Source: Candidatus Binatia bacterium (GTDB lineage: Bacteria; Desulfobacterota; Binatia; UBA9968; JAJDTQ01). Taken from it: a DNA stretch of 64,000 nucleotides. The position numbers were made by a program, and so were the translations under genes. The notes below the pieces were generated by a model that saw nothing but the letters and a program-made list of their open reading frames with translations, had not been told where the DNA came from and ran no database searches. Below, piece by piece: positions 26,166-33,885 of the stretch. The stretch is from positions 2,743,042 to 2,807,041 of the forward strand of contig OX638375.1 in NCBI GenBank assembly GCA_951813575.1. Direction: 5' to 3'. How positions within the stretch are numbered: the first letter of the stretch is position 1; every line of letters starts with the position of its first letter.

Positions 26166-26328
26166 TAGTGTCCTGTCTCCCAAATAGCGTTATGAATCTG
26201 CGGGTCCTTTTCGCCGTCGGCTGCGTTGCTCTTCCTCGCGTGGTGCCCGCCACTGCTCGTCATCGCGCCTTGCCGACGACAAAAATGCCCTCGCATCTTC
26301 ATAACGCTATTTGGGAGACAGGACACTA
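26166..26328. mobile_element. MITE-like element with 31-base perfect terminal inverted repeats
   Basis: A 163-base element whose ends (26166-26196 and 26298-26328) are perfect 31-base inverted copies starting TAGTGTCCTGTCTCCC. The inner 101 bases contain no gene. The outermost TA at each end is the target duplication expected for Tc1/mariner/IS630-type transposition, so it is probably mobilised by a transposase encoded elsewhere. It lies between a fumarylacetoacetase-family gene and thiS. A further partial end (26342-26356) follows it and overlaps the stop of that gene. A 12-base match lies at 7828. Confidence 0.8.
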
Positions 26329-26353
26329 GAATACTCGCTAACGGGACGGGACA

Positions 26354-27301
26354 CTAGCGCGCGGCGGCGATTTTTACCTCCAGCACGCCGATGCCCTCCA
26401 CCTCGCCTTCCACCTTGTCGCCGACGTTGAGGAAGATGGGCGGAGTGCGGGCAAAGCCGACGCCCGACGGCGTTCCCGTGCTGATGATGTCGCCGGGCTC
26501 AAGGGTCAGGCCGTCGGACAGCGACTCGATGGTCGCGGGGATGTCGAAGATCATGTCCCGGGTGTTGCCGTCCTGCATGGTCTCGCCGTTGACGCGGCAT
26601 TGCAGGCGGACCGCCTTCGGATCGGGCATGGCGCTCTTGTGCACGATGCTGGGCCCCAGCGGGCAGAAGGTGTCCAGCGACTTGCCCTTCCACCACTGGA
26701 GGTGGCGGCGCTGGAGGTCGCGGGCGGTCATGTCCAGGCAGACGGTGTAGCCGAAGATGTAGTCGTTGGCCTTGGCGCGGGGGATGTTCCGGCCTTTGCG
26801 GCCGATGACCACGGCCAGCTCCACTTCCCAGTCGATCTTGCTGGTGGCCGAATGCGCGAGGACCTTGCCCTGGTCTCCGATGACCGCGGTGGCGGGTTTG
26901 GTGAAGAACACCGGCACCTCGGGCGTGTTGAGCTGGACTCCCCGTGCGCGCACGCCTTCGTCGATATGCTCCTGGTAGTTGACTCCCAGGCAGATGACGT
27001 TCTTCCGGGGCGCGGAGATCGGCGACAGCAGCCGGACGCGGTTCCGTTTCACCAGCATCTCCGCCTGGGCGAGTCTCCGGATGCCCTTGGAATCCAGTCC
27101 CGCGACGTACTGGGCCGCCTTCTTCGCCGTGGTGACGGCCTTTGCGCCCGCTTCGATGAAGGTCTGCATGCTGTCCAGATACGAGGCGGTGCTTCCCGGC
27201 AGGTAGCGCCTGCTGACCTCCCGGAGATCGATGATCTGTTCATCCTCGGTCAACATGCCGAGGCGGGTCTTGCTGCGAAAACTGTAGGTGACGAAGCGCA
27301 T
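26354..27301 (-). CDS. Fumarylacetoacetate hydrolase family protein
   Basis: This is a 315-residue enzyme of the FAH superfamily, which hydrolyses or decarboxylates 1,3-diketo or 2-oxo acids formed after aromatic ring cleavage. The metal-binding core is visible: NVICLGVNYQEHIDEG (about residue 100), KIDWEVELAVVIG (paired Glu), FGYTVCLDMTARDLQ, KSLDTFCPLGPSIV and EPGDIISTGTPSGVGF. The N-terminal 90 residues match the usual small domain. The ATG at 27299-27301 begins that domain. Its TAG stop is also the first three bases of a MITE-end-like sequence. Confidence 0.85.
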   Translation of the reverse strand: MRFVTYSFRSKTRLGMLTEDEQIIDLREVSRRYLPGSTASYLDSMQTFIEAGAKAVTTAKKAAQYVAGLDSKGIRRLAQAEMLVKRNRVRLLSPISAPRKNVICLGVNYQEHIDEGVRARGVQLNTPEVPVFFTKPATAVIGDQGKVLAHSATSKIDWEVELAVVIGRKGRNIPRAKANDYIFGYTVCLDMTARDLQRRHLQWWKGKSLDTFCPLGPSIVHKSAMPDPKAVRLQCRVNGETMQDGNTRDMIFDIPATIESLSDGLTLEPGDIISTGTPSGVGFARTPPIFLNVGDKVEGEVEGIGVLEVKIAAAR

Positions 27302-27535
27302 CGACGAACTCTCCTCCCTTCCGGCCTCCCGGCCGGAACTCTCGCGGGGCCTCTCCCGCCTCCTTTGAATATCCGTGTGGACAGGCGCTCGGAAAAAGCG
27401 CCATATCCTCATAGGAGAAGCGCCGTACCGTTGTCAACCCGGCGGCGCGGCGCACCGGCGGCCCCGAAATTGCGCGGCCGGGTAGGTGATGGTACCTTTC
27501 CTCGTGTGAAAAAGGCCAAGGGACAGCGTGCTGTC

Positions 27536-27733
27536 ATGGAGGTGGGGGACCGCGTGATGGTGAAGGGCGACCTGCGCAAGCAGGTCATGCTGGTGGCCAG
27601 GACGGAGATTCCCCACTCGACCCAGAAGGTCTTCGTCACGCACTCGGGCGGGGACTTTACCGTGGGCCTGAAGCTTTGGAAGTCGGACTACGTCTGGAGC
27701 GAAAAGAGCCAGATGTGGGTGTCGAAGCGCTGA
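27536..27733 (+). CDS. Small conserved-looking protein of unknown function
   Basis: This is a 65-residue basic protein reading VGDRVMVKGDLRKQVMLVA, then HSTQKVFVTHSGGDFTVGLK and ending KSQMWVSKR. I do not recognise a family. The beta-rich pattern and KOW-like GDRVMVKGD opening suggest a small SH3-like barrel. An in-frame GTG at 27506 would add ten basic residues. It lies 24 bases before holA, in the same direction. Confidence 0.5.
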   Translation: MEVGDRVMVKGDLRKQVMLVARTEIPHSTQKVFVTHSGGDFTVGLKLWKSDYVWSEKSQMWVSKR

Positions 27734-27757
27734 CGGCCCGTTCCGCGGTGCGGTTGG

Positions 27758-29074
27758 ATGGCGCAAGACCTAGAAAAGCTCCTGGAGGGCCTCCGTGAAG
27801 GGAAGGGGCCCTCGATCATTCTGCTCCACGGCGACGAGTTCCGAGTCCGCGGGGCGCGCCGCGCCGTCCTGAACCTCATTGCTCCTGATTCCGACCGCGC
27901 CCTCGGCACCTCGACGTTCGACGGCCGGACCGCTTCCTGGGACGAAGTCGAGGCCTCCCTGATGACCCCGTCGCTGTTCTCCCCCGCCTGCACGGTGGTG
28001 GTGGAGTACGTTCCCTGGTTCGCCCCCGCCGAGCGCAAGGTGGATCTGCTGGACAAGTGCGTGGGCCTATGGGAGGAGGGCCGCCGCGACGACAGCGGGC
28101 GCGCCTTCATGGCTTTGCTGCGATCGGAGGGGTGGACCCGGGAGCGCTGGCTGGAAGCGGCGGATGCGTCGGAGCTGGCGGGCACCCTCAAGGACTACCG
28201 GGCCCACGAACGGGAGATCGGGGCCGTCTGGCAATACTGCCGCGAGCAGGAGCTGGTTCCCGGAAATCCCCGGGCCGACGAACAGGGGAGGATCCTGCAA
28301 CTGCTGGAGCAGGGGTTGCCGGACGGCGCGCGCCTGCTGCTCCTGGCGCCCCAGGTGGACAAGCGCGGGCGCGGCTACAAGCAGTTGAGCCGCCAAGGCT
28401 GCGTCTTGGACCTGTCGGTGGAACGGGACCGGAGCGGACGCATCCGCCGGGAGTCCCTTGCCGGCTTTCTCGACCAGCGTCTCCGGCGCGCGCGCAAGCG
28501 GATCGATCCGCAGGCCCGTGAGGCGGTGCTGTCCCGGTGCGGCAACGAACTCTGGGCCGTCCACCAGGAGATCGAGAAGCTGCTGCTGTATGTGGGGGAG
28601 GCGGAGGCCGTGAGCGTTTCCGATGTGGAGGAAATCTTCACGGACCAGTCGGAGAGCTGGGTGTTCGACCTGACGGACGCCCTGGGTGAGAGGGATGCGC
28701 TGCAGGCCCTGGGCTTTCTCAGGCGGCTCATGGCCGACGGCGAGTACCCGCTACGGGTGCTGGGCGCCATCGCCAGCCAGGTGCGCCGGCTGCTCGGCGC
28801 CCGTCAGCTCCTCGACGGTGAGCTGGCCAGGGTCTGGCACCAACGGATGTCCTACACCGAGTTTCAGCAACGGGTTCCCGCCGACACCGAGGGGCTTCCC
28901 ACCAAGAGCCCCTACGCCAACTACCTCACCCTGCAGCGGGCCGAACGGTTCACCCTGCCCGAGCTCAAGGGCTTTCTCCGCTCGATCCAGGACACCGACG
29001 TCCGGCTCAAGTCGTCCGGCCACCAGCCCCAGGCCGTCATGGAGCGGCTGATCCTCGAGATGTGCCGCCCCTGA
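27758..29074 (+). CDS. holA: DNA polymerase III delta subunit, with an extra segment
   Basis: This is the clamp-loader delta subunit, which opens the beta clamp. It has the N-terminal IILLHGDEFRVRGARRAVLN, FSPACTVVVEYVPWF, the middle ARLLLLAPQVDKRGRGY and the C-terminal ESWVFDLTDALGERDALQAL, PLRVLGAIASQVRRLLGAR and RFTLPELKGFLRSI. At 438 residues it exceeds the usual length of about 340. The excess lies around residues 91-170 (KCVGLWEEGRRDDSGRAFMA onward, rich in Trp, Arg and Glu). Here most delta subunits have only a short loop between two strands of the AAA+-like domain. The insertion is in frame and has no stops, so it is probably real. Confidence 0.85.
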   Translation: MAQDLEKLLEGLREGKGPSIILLHGDEFRVRGARRAVLNLIAPDSDRALGTSTFDGRTASWDEVEASLMTPSLFSPACTVVVEYVPWFAPAERKVDLLDKCVGLWEEGRRDDSGRAFMALLRSEGWTRERWLEAADASELAGTLKDYRAHEREIGAVWQYCREQELVPGNPRADEQGRILQLLEQGLPDGARLLLLAPQVDKRGRGYKQLSRQGCVLDLSVERDRSGRIRRESLAGFLDQRLRRARKRIDPQAREAVLSRCGNELWAVHQEIEKLLLYVGEAEAVSVSDVEEIFTDQSESWVFDLTDALGERDALQALGFLRRLMADGEYPLRVLGAIASQVRRLLGARQLLDGELARVWHQRMSYTEFQQRVPADTEGLPTKSPYANYLTLQRAERFTLPELKGFLRSIQDTDVRLKSSGHQPQAVMERLILEMCRP

Positions 29075-29125
29075 AAATACTCCCCTTGACTAAGGGTTCC
29101 GCCCCTCCCGCCGATTAGTGGAGAT

Positions 29126-29614
29126 ATGGCGCGAGAATTGCTGCGACGGCTCTCCCTTCCCTTGACCGCGCTTGTGATCGGGGCGTTCCTTTCCGGCTTT
29201 TTCGTTCATCTCCTGTACGGGCGCTGGAGCGGGGAGCCGCCTTGCGCGGAGCCGTCGGCCGGGGTTTCTGCCGGCGCCCCGGCTGCATCCGCCAACGGCC
29301 CGCCGCTGGTGGACGTGATGGAGGTGGAACGGCTCAGGGAGCTGGCGGGCGTGATGGCGCGGGTCCGGGGCCGGGTCTTTCGCGTTGGGCACTCGTCCAA
29401 GAGCAACACCTATTTCCTGGACTTCGGCCCTTCCCGGTCCGCTTTCACCGCCGTCATCTTCTCCTCCACGGTGGACGCCTTCCTGCGCGAGAACGCCCAC
29501 CCGAAGCAGTTTCAGGGAAAGGAGGTGGAGCTCATCGGACGGATCAAGGACGATCCCAAGTACGGTCTGGAGATGATTCTGGAGAGCCCGGCCCAGATCA
29601 AGGTGCTGCCCTGA
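29126..29614 (+). CDS. Membrane-anchored OB-fold-like protein
   Basis: This is a 162-residue protein with an N-terminal membrane helix (LPLTALVIGAFLSGFFVHLL), a low-complexity Ala/Ser/Pro linker, and a C-terminal OB-like domain: MARVRGRVFRVGHSSKSNTY, FLDFGP, TAVIFSSTVDAF, FQGKEVELIGRIKDDPKYG, LEMILESPAQIKVL. That domain resembles periplasmic nucleic-acid-binding OB folds of unknown function. The ATG follows TGGAGAT. It is 51 bases downstream of holA and may share its transcript. Confidence 0.6.
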   Translation: MARELLRRLSLPLTALVIGAFLSGFFVHLLYGRWSGEPPCAEPSAGVSAGAPAASANGPPLVDVMEVERLRELAGVMARVRGRVFRVGHSSKSNTYFLDFGPSRSAFTAVIFSSTVDAFLRENAHPKQFQGKEVELIGRIKDDPKYGLEMILESPAQIKVLP

Positions 29615-29731
29615 AATCGGCCGAACGCCGGATGCAGGAGCCGGTCTCAAACACGCCCGCTCGCCAGCCGGACACTTCCCACGGTCCGGCATTTCTTGGA
29701 TCGTCCGGCGTTTTCCGATAAGCTCCGCGCT

Positions 29732-29908
29732 ATGGAAGACCGGCCACAGCAGCGCTGCATGGTTTGCGCCAAGGTCGTTCCCTTGAGCGGCGGCATCTGC
29801 CAGCCCTGCAACGAGAAGATCCGCGCCCAGGCGCAGGGAAGCCGGCGGGACATTCGCGACCGCTCCGACCGGGAGTTGCGCAAGCACGGGGGCAAGCCGG
29901 AGAAGTAG
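29732..29908 (+). CDS. Small zinc-ribbon protein
   Basis: This is a 58-residue protein with two Cys-x2-Cys pairs (CMVCAKVV and CQPCNEKI) that would bind one zinc, followed by a highly charged helix (RRDIRDRSDRELRKHGGK). Its function is unknown. Such ribbons often regulate or stabilise nucleic-acid enzymes. The ATG is at 29732, and an upstream in-frame start would only add a non-conserved segment. Confidence 0.6.
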   Translation: MEDRPQQRCMVCAKVVPLSGGICQPCNEKIRAQAQGSRRDIRDRSDRELRKHGGKPEK

Positions 29909-29938
29909 CCGCGGTTCGGCCCCGCGCGGGCGGCGCGA

Positions 29939-30553
29939 ATGACAGGGGACCCCAGACACTTCGAATCCATCGGCAACCGCCTCGGATTCCGCCCGGTACC
30001 TTCGGGCGACGACGAGATCCGGCTGGTCTGGCGCGGCGGGCGCTTCCCGGCCCTCCTGTGCCTCGGCATCGCCTGCTTCCTGCTGCTGCTCTCGGTGCCG
30101 GTGTTCCGCGCCATCCTCGCCCAGGGGCTCGACAGCGCGGTGGGGAACCTGTGGTATTTCCCGGCCATGAACGTGGTGCTGTTCGGGGTGGTGGTGTTCC
30201 TGTTGACCCTCAAGCGGGTGATTCGGATCGACCGGCTCGCCGGCAAGGTCCACCTGTCCCGCAGCAGCCTGTTCATGCGGCGCCGGCTGACGCTGGAGTT
30301 CGACGAGGTCCGGGCCGTAAGGCTCGGCGAAGACCAGGTGTACAGCGGCTTCGCGGTGGCCGGCTCCACGGCCGGGCAGAAGTCCTTCCCCGCCCGCTCT
30401 CTCCGCCTGCTCCTTGCCGGCTCGCGCTCGGTGCTGCTCGACCGGGGCGGCGGCAGGCGGCTCGACGAGCTCGCGGCGCGCATCGGCCGGTTCATGGACA
30501 AGCCCGTGGAAGGGGTCCCGCCGGGGAGCCCTCCGGCCTCGGGCGGGGGTTGA
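29939..30553 (+). CDS. Two-helix membrane protein of unknown function
   Basis: This is a 204-residue protein with two membrane segments (FPALLCLGIACFLLLLSVPV near 38-57 and AMNVVLFGVVVFLLTL near 77-92), a short region VIRIDRLAGKVHLSRSS and a soluble tail. The pattern resembles PH-domain-like bacterial membrane proteins in which a beta domain follows two helices. It lies 30 bases after the zinc-ribbon gene. No function is known. Confidence 0.55.
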   Translation: MTGDPRHFESIGNRLGFRPVPSGDDEIRLVWRGGRFPALLCLGIACFLLLLSVPVFRAILAQGLDSAVGNLWYFPAMNVVLFGVVVFLLTLKRVIRIDRLAGKVHLSRSSLFMRRRLTLEFDEVRAVRLGEDQVYSGFAVAGSTAGQKSFPARSLRLLLAGSRSVLLDRGGGRRLDELAARIGRFMDKPVEGVPPGSPPASGGG

Positions 30554-30659
30554 CCGGCTACGGGATTCTTCCTATAAACAGGGCGTCGTTCGGGTATCTT
30601 CACGGACCCCGCCAAGTAACGAGTCAAGTAACGAATCTCACGATCGGAGACGGATTTTC

Positions 30660-31127
30660 ATGGACAAGAAGATCAAGTTTCGCGTCAACGGGACGGAGCA
30701 TGAGATGGAGGTGCCCACCAACCGGCTGTTGGTGGACCTGCTCCGCTACGATCTGGGCCTCACCGGGACCAAGGAAGGCTGCAGCGTCGGCGTGTGCGGC
30801 GCGTGCACGGTGCTCATCGACGGCGAGATGGTGAGCTCGTGTCTGGCCCTGGCGGTGTTCGCCGACGGCCACGACGTGACCACGGTGGAGGGCCTGGCCC
30901 AGGACGGTGAGCTTCACCCGGTGCAGCAGAGCTTCATCCGCTACGGCGGCTTCCAGTGCGGCATCTGCACCCCGGGCCAGGTGGTGGCGGCCAAGGCGCT
31001 GCTGGACCAGAACCCCCGGCCCAACGAGGAAGAGATCAAGGACTGGATGATGGGCAACCTGTGCCGTTGCACCGGCTACTACAAGATCATCGAGTCCATC
31101 GAGAAGGCGCACGAGTTCGCCAAGTAA
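30660..31127 (+). CDS. Xanthine-dehydrogenase-family [2Fe-2S] subunit (CoxS type), set 1
   Basis: This is a 155-residue iron-sulfur subunit. The plant-type cluster ligands are in GCSVGVCGACTVLIDG (about 40-55) and the second cluster in FQCGICTPGQ and NLCRCTGYYK. It passes electrons from a molybdopterin large subunit to the FAD subunit. The ATG at 30660 is used. It is followed after 12 bases by the FAD subunit and then a CoxG-like gene. No molybdenum large subunit follows, unlike the second set at 54378-58024, so its partner must be encoded elsewhere or be that one. Confidence 0.9.
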   Translation: MDKKIKFRVNGTEHEMEVPTNRLLVDLLRYDLGLTGTKEGCSVGVCGACTVLIDGEMVSSCLALAVFADGHDVTTVEGLAQDGELHPVQQSFIRYGGFQCGICTPGQVVAAKALLDQNPRPNEEEIKDWMMGNLCRCTGYYKIIESIEKAHEFAK

Positions 31128-31139
31128 GGGGTTCAAGGA

Positions 31140-32006
31140 ATGATCGCTTTTGACTACCGCACTCCCGGAAGCCTCGAAGAGGCCTACGCGGACCTGAAGG
31201 AACTCGGCTCCGACGGCAAGATCATCGCCGGCGGCACCGCGCTGGTCATCATGATGAAGCAGCAGTTGCTGCAACCGACTTGCGTCATCAGCCTGCGCAA
31301 CGTGGCGGGGCTGAGCGACGTAGCGGAGAACAACGGCAGCGTGCACATCGGCGGCCTCGTGACCCACGCCCATCTGGACGCGTCGGACGTGGTGCAGGGC
31401 AAGCTCCCGGTGCTGGGCGCCACCTACCACCACGTGGCCACGCAGCGGGTGCGCACCATGGCCACGGTGGGCGGCGGGCTGGCCCACGCCGACCCCAACC
31501 AGGATCCGCCGCCGACCTTCATCGCCCTGGGCGCGAGCTTCGAGCTGAGCTCCGCGGGCGGCACCCGCTCGGTGGCGGCCGAGGACTTCTTCAGCGACTA
31601 CTATGAGACCGTGCTCGAGCCGGAGGAGATCGTCACCGGCGTGAGCGTGCCGCTCATGGGCGCCAACAGCGGCGCGGCCTACCTCAAGTTCCTGCCGCGC
31701 TCGGCCGACGACTACGCTACCGTGAGCGCGGCGGCGGTCGTCACCCTCGACGACGCCAAGACCACCATCAAGGACGTCCGTATCGCCATGGGCAGCGTCA
31801 ACACCACGCCCGTCCGCGCCACCGCTTCCGAGGACGTGCTCCGGGGGCAGCCGTTGAAAGCCGAGGGGCTTCGGGAAGCCGGGGAGAAGGCCAAGGACCA
31901 TACCGACCCGGTCAGCGACTTCCGCGGCTCGGGATCCTACAAGACGCAGATGGCCGCCGTGTTCGTCCGGCGGGCGCTCGAACAGGCCATCGCCAACGCG
32001 GGCTGA
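31140..32006 (+). CDS. FAD-binding subunit (CoxM type), set 1
   Basis: This is a 288-residue medium subunit of the molybdenum hydroxylase family. FAD motifs are KIIAGGTALVIMM (usual AGGTDL form) near residue 28 and ATVGGGLAHADPNQDPPP (usual TIGGN...P) near 105. The second differs from set 2 (TATIGGNICRASPSGE). The C-terminal domain AVFVRRALEQAI is as expected. It is in an operon with the [2Fe-2S] subunit and a CoxG-like protein. Confidence 0.85.
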   Translation: MIAFDYRTPGSLEEAYADLKELGSDGKIIAGGTALVIMMKQQLLQPTCVISLRNVAGLSDVAENNGSVHIGGLVTHAHLDASDVVQGKLPVLGATYHHVATQRVRTMATVGGGLAHADPNQDPPPTFIALGASFELSSAGGTRSVAAEDFFSDYYETVLEPEEIVTGVSVPLMGANSGAAYLKFLPRSADDYATVSAAAVVTLDDAKTTIKDVRIAMGSVNTTPVRATASEDVLRGQPLKAEGLREAGEKAKDHTDPVSDFRGSGSYKTQMAAVFVRRALEQAIANAG

Positions 32007-32027
32007 TCACAGGAACGGAGGACAGAG

Positions 32028-32480
32028 TTGAAATTCAGTCAAAGCGCAACCGTGCCCGCGGGCCGCGAGCCCCTGTGGCAGCTTCTCATGGACATTCCCA
32101 GGGTCGCCACCTGCCTGCCCGGAGTCGAGGGCGTCGAGCAGTTGGACGGCGAGACCTACCAGGGGACCCTGAAGGTGCGGGTGGGTCCCATCGCGTTGAG
32201 CCTGCAAGGCAAGATCGTGCTGGAGGAAAAGGACCAGGCAGCGTGGCGCGCCGCGCTCCGGGCCGAGGCCGAGGACCGGCGCGTGGCCGGCGCCATGCGC
32301 GGCAAGTCCACCATGGAACTCAAGGAGCTGAGCGCCGGCGAGACCGAGCTCACCGTCGAGACCGACGTCAACATCCTGGGCAAGATCGGCGAGTTCGGCC
32401 AGCCCATCATCCGCAAGAAGGCCGACCAGATGCTCACCAAATTCATCGACAACATCAAGAAGGAGCTGGCGGCGAACTAG
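32028..32480 (+). CDS. CoxG-family (SRPBCC) protein
   Basis: This is a 150-residue START/SRPBCC-fold protein of the CoxG family: QSATVPAGREPLWQLLMDIP, ATCLPGVEGVEQLDGETYQG, TELTVETDVNILGKIGEFGQ and MLTKFIDNIKKELAAN. CoxG proteins are linked to membrane attachment or maturation of CoxLMS-type dehydrogenases. The start is TTG at 32028, behind GGAGGACAGAG. It is the last gene of the coxS-M-G set and is followed by a REP element and a strong hairpin. Confidence 0.82.
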   Translation: MKFSQSATVPAGREPLWQLLMDIPRVATCLPGVEGVEQLDGETYQGTLKVRVGPIALSLQGKIVLEEKDQAAWRAALRAEAEDRRVAGAMRGKSTMELKELSAGETELTVETDVNILGKIGEFGQPIIRKKADQMLTKFIDNIKKELAAN

Positions 32481-32534
32481 CCGCAATCCGTCACGCCAGG
32501 GGTTCCCACCACGTCATCCCCTGGGTTTCCTCTC

Positions 32535-32561
32535 CGTCATCCCGGGCTTGACCCGGGATAC
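32535..32561. repeat. REP-like palindrome, CCCGGGCTTGACCCGGG form
   Basis: CGTCATCCCGGGCTTGACCC... is a copy of the CCCCGGGTCAAG family, in the opposite orientation to that at 22058, just after the coxG gene. Confidence 0.7.
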
Positions 32562-32573
32562 GGGATTGAGCGA

Positions 32574-32613
32574 AACGGGCGGCCGGTAATGCAGAGACTA
32601 CCGGCCGCCCGTT
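32574..32613. terminator. 15-base-pair hairpin after coxG
   Basis: AACGGGCGGCCGGTA (32574-32588) and TACCGGCCGCCCGTT (32599-32613) are perfect complements with a 10-base loop. There is no T-run, but stem strength and position at the end of the coxSMG set suggest a terminator or mRNA stabiliser. A similar GGGCGGCC hairpin follows the second cox set at 54312. Confidence 0.6.
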
Positions 32614-32636
32614 CGTGTCTGGGGCCGGGGCGTGGC

Positions 32637-33086
32637 ATGAGGCGAGGTTCCGTGAAGCACATTCTGGCAACCCTCGTGCTGTTGCTGCCCGCCGGGGCGT
32701 TGGCGGACCACGAGCTCGAGAACCGCGACCTCCGCAACGGGCGGGCGCTCTACGCCGTGCACTGCGCTTCCTGCCACGGGGCCAAGCTCGAAGGTCAGCC
32801 CAACTGGCGGCGACCCGGCAAGGACGGCATCAGGCCTGCCCCGCCGCACGACGAGACCGGCCATACCTGGCATCACGACAACCAGTATCTCTTCGACTAC
32901 ACCAAACTCGGCGGCAAGGCCCTGTTCGAGGCACGCGGCCTGCCCGAAATCGCAAGCGGCATGCCCGCACCCGCCGAGGAGCTGACCGACGACGGGATCT
33001 GGGACATCCTCGCGTATATCCGCTCCATCTGGCCGGACAGGATCCGGCGGATCCAGGCCACCACCAACCCGCGCCATAAACGGTGA
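32637..33086 (+). CDS. Class I cytochrome c, periplasmic
   Basis: This is a 149-residue monohaem cytochrome. A signal peptide (KHILATLVLLLPAGALA) is followed by the haem site CASCHG near residue 43 and the axial methionine in ASGMPAPAEEL. The C-terminal helix DDGIWDILAYIRSIWP is as in SoxX/CccA-like cytochromes. The ATG at 32637 is used; GTG at 32652 has a better ribosome site (GAGGCGAGG) and would give a cleaner signal peptide. It lies downstream of coxSMG and could take electrons from a periplasmic dehydrogenase. Confidence 0.82.
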   Translation: MRRGSVKHILATLVLLLPAGALADHELENRDLRNGRALYAVHCASCHGAKLEGQPNWRRPGKDGIRPAPPHDETGHTWHHDNQYLFDYTKLGGKALFEARGLPEIASGMPAPAEELTDDGIWDILAYIRSIWPDRIRRIQATTNPRHKR

Positions 33087-33114
33087 CCGATTGGCTCCGC
33101 TCGCGCCTTCTGGA

Positions 33115-33444
33115 TCAGTCCTCGCCCGGGTTTCGCATCCAGGCCGGAATATCCCGTGCCCCATGCAGGACGCGCCAGACATCGATTTCCGTCTCCCTCT
33201 CGACATAGAAGACCAGATACGGAAACTTGCCGACCGAGCGGAAGCGCAGGCCGGGAATATCCAACTCGTGCGCATAGCGGGGCGAGCCGCTCCCCGGCTG
33301 TTCGCCGATCTGGCGACGGGCATCTTCCAACGCGCCGATGAAGGAAAGCGCAACCGCCGAGCCCGCCTCGGCCAGATAGCGATCGACTGCCTCTTCCATA
33401 TCGCGCCGTGCCCGCTCGCGCAGGACAATCGGTTTGCGGCTCAC
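33115..33444 (-). CDS. parE: ParE/RelE-family toxin
   Basis: This is a 109-residue RelE/ParE-fold toxin: KPIVLRERARRDMEEAVDRY, LSFIGALEDARRQI, GSPRYAHELDIPGLRFRSVG, KFPYLVFYVERETEIDVWRV and LHGARDIPAWM. ParE members inhibit gyrase, RelE members cut mRNA; the sequence fits ParE. The start is a GTG that overlaps the antitoxin stop by 4 bases (GTGA). It is downstream of parD, the usual order. Confidence 0.82.
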   Translation of the reverse strand: MSRKPIVLRERARRDMEEAVDRYLAEAGSAVALSFIGALEDARRQIGEQPGSGSPRYAHELDIPGLRFRSVGKFPYLVFYVERETEIDVWRVLHGARDIPAWMRNPGED

Positions 33445-33680
33445 CGCCGGCCGGCTTTGTGGACCCGATCGCGGAGCCGGTTGAAGTAGTCCGGGTCGGC
33501 CGTGACCGCCTGTGGAGAGGCCGCACCTTCGAGGAGCAGGTCGCGCAAGCGCTGACGATCCTGATCCCTGCGGATCAGTTCGCGGACATACTCGCTTGAA
33601 GTGCTGTAGCCGCGTGTGCTGACCTGATCGTCCACGAATGACTTGAGCGCCTCGGGAAGCGATATGTTCATCGTGCTCAT
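33441..33680 (-). CDS. parD: ParD-family antitoxin
   Basis: This is a 79-residue ribbon-helix-helix protein: TMNISLPEALKSFVDDQVST and GYSTSSEYVRELIRRDQDRQ are the ParD signature. It binds ParE and represses the operon. ATG at 33678-33680. The promoter just upstream contains direct repeats likely to be its operator. Confidence 0.85.
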   Translation of the reverse strand: MSTMNISLPEALKSFVDDQVSTRGYSTSSEYVRELIRRDQDRQRLRDLLLEGAASPQAVTADPDYFNRLRDRVHKAGRR

Positions 33681-33686
33681 GGCCCG

Positions 33687-33715
33687 AAGATAGCGATTTT
33701 GGCAAAAATTGGCAA
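33687..33715 (-). promoter_or_regulatory. parDE promoter with overlapping direct repeats
   Basis: On the minus strand TTGCCA, 17 bases, then TATCTT give a sigma70-type promoter ending 6 bases before the parD ATG. On the plus strand TTGGCAAAAA and TTGGCAAGAA form a direct repeat over the -35 and spacer, a plausible ParD operator. Confidence 0.5.
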
Positions 33716-33885
33716 GAATGCCGTCAAATCAGACCACTGCCCTTCCATCGAAATATCCGGCGCCACTTGGGCGGTGCTGTCCGCAGACTCCACGACTCTC
33801 GCCGCTTTGAATCCGATCTGATAACGTCCCTTTGGGAATGCGTGAATCCTCCGGAAGCGAATCCGGATGTACGAGTGAAGCCGGA

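Noticed and set aside
26142-26353. A thiamin (TPP) riboswitch upstream of thiS
   Set aside because: The spacer is occupied by the MITE and shows no CTGAGA or GGGGTGC-type core on the minus strand.
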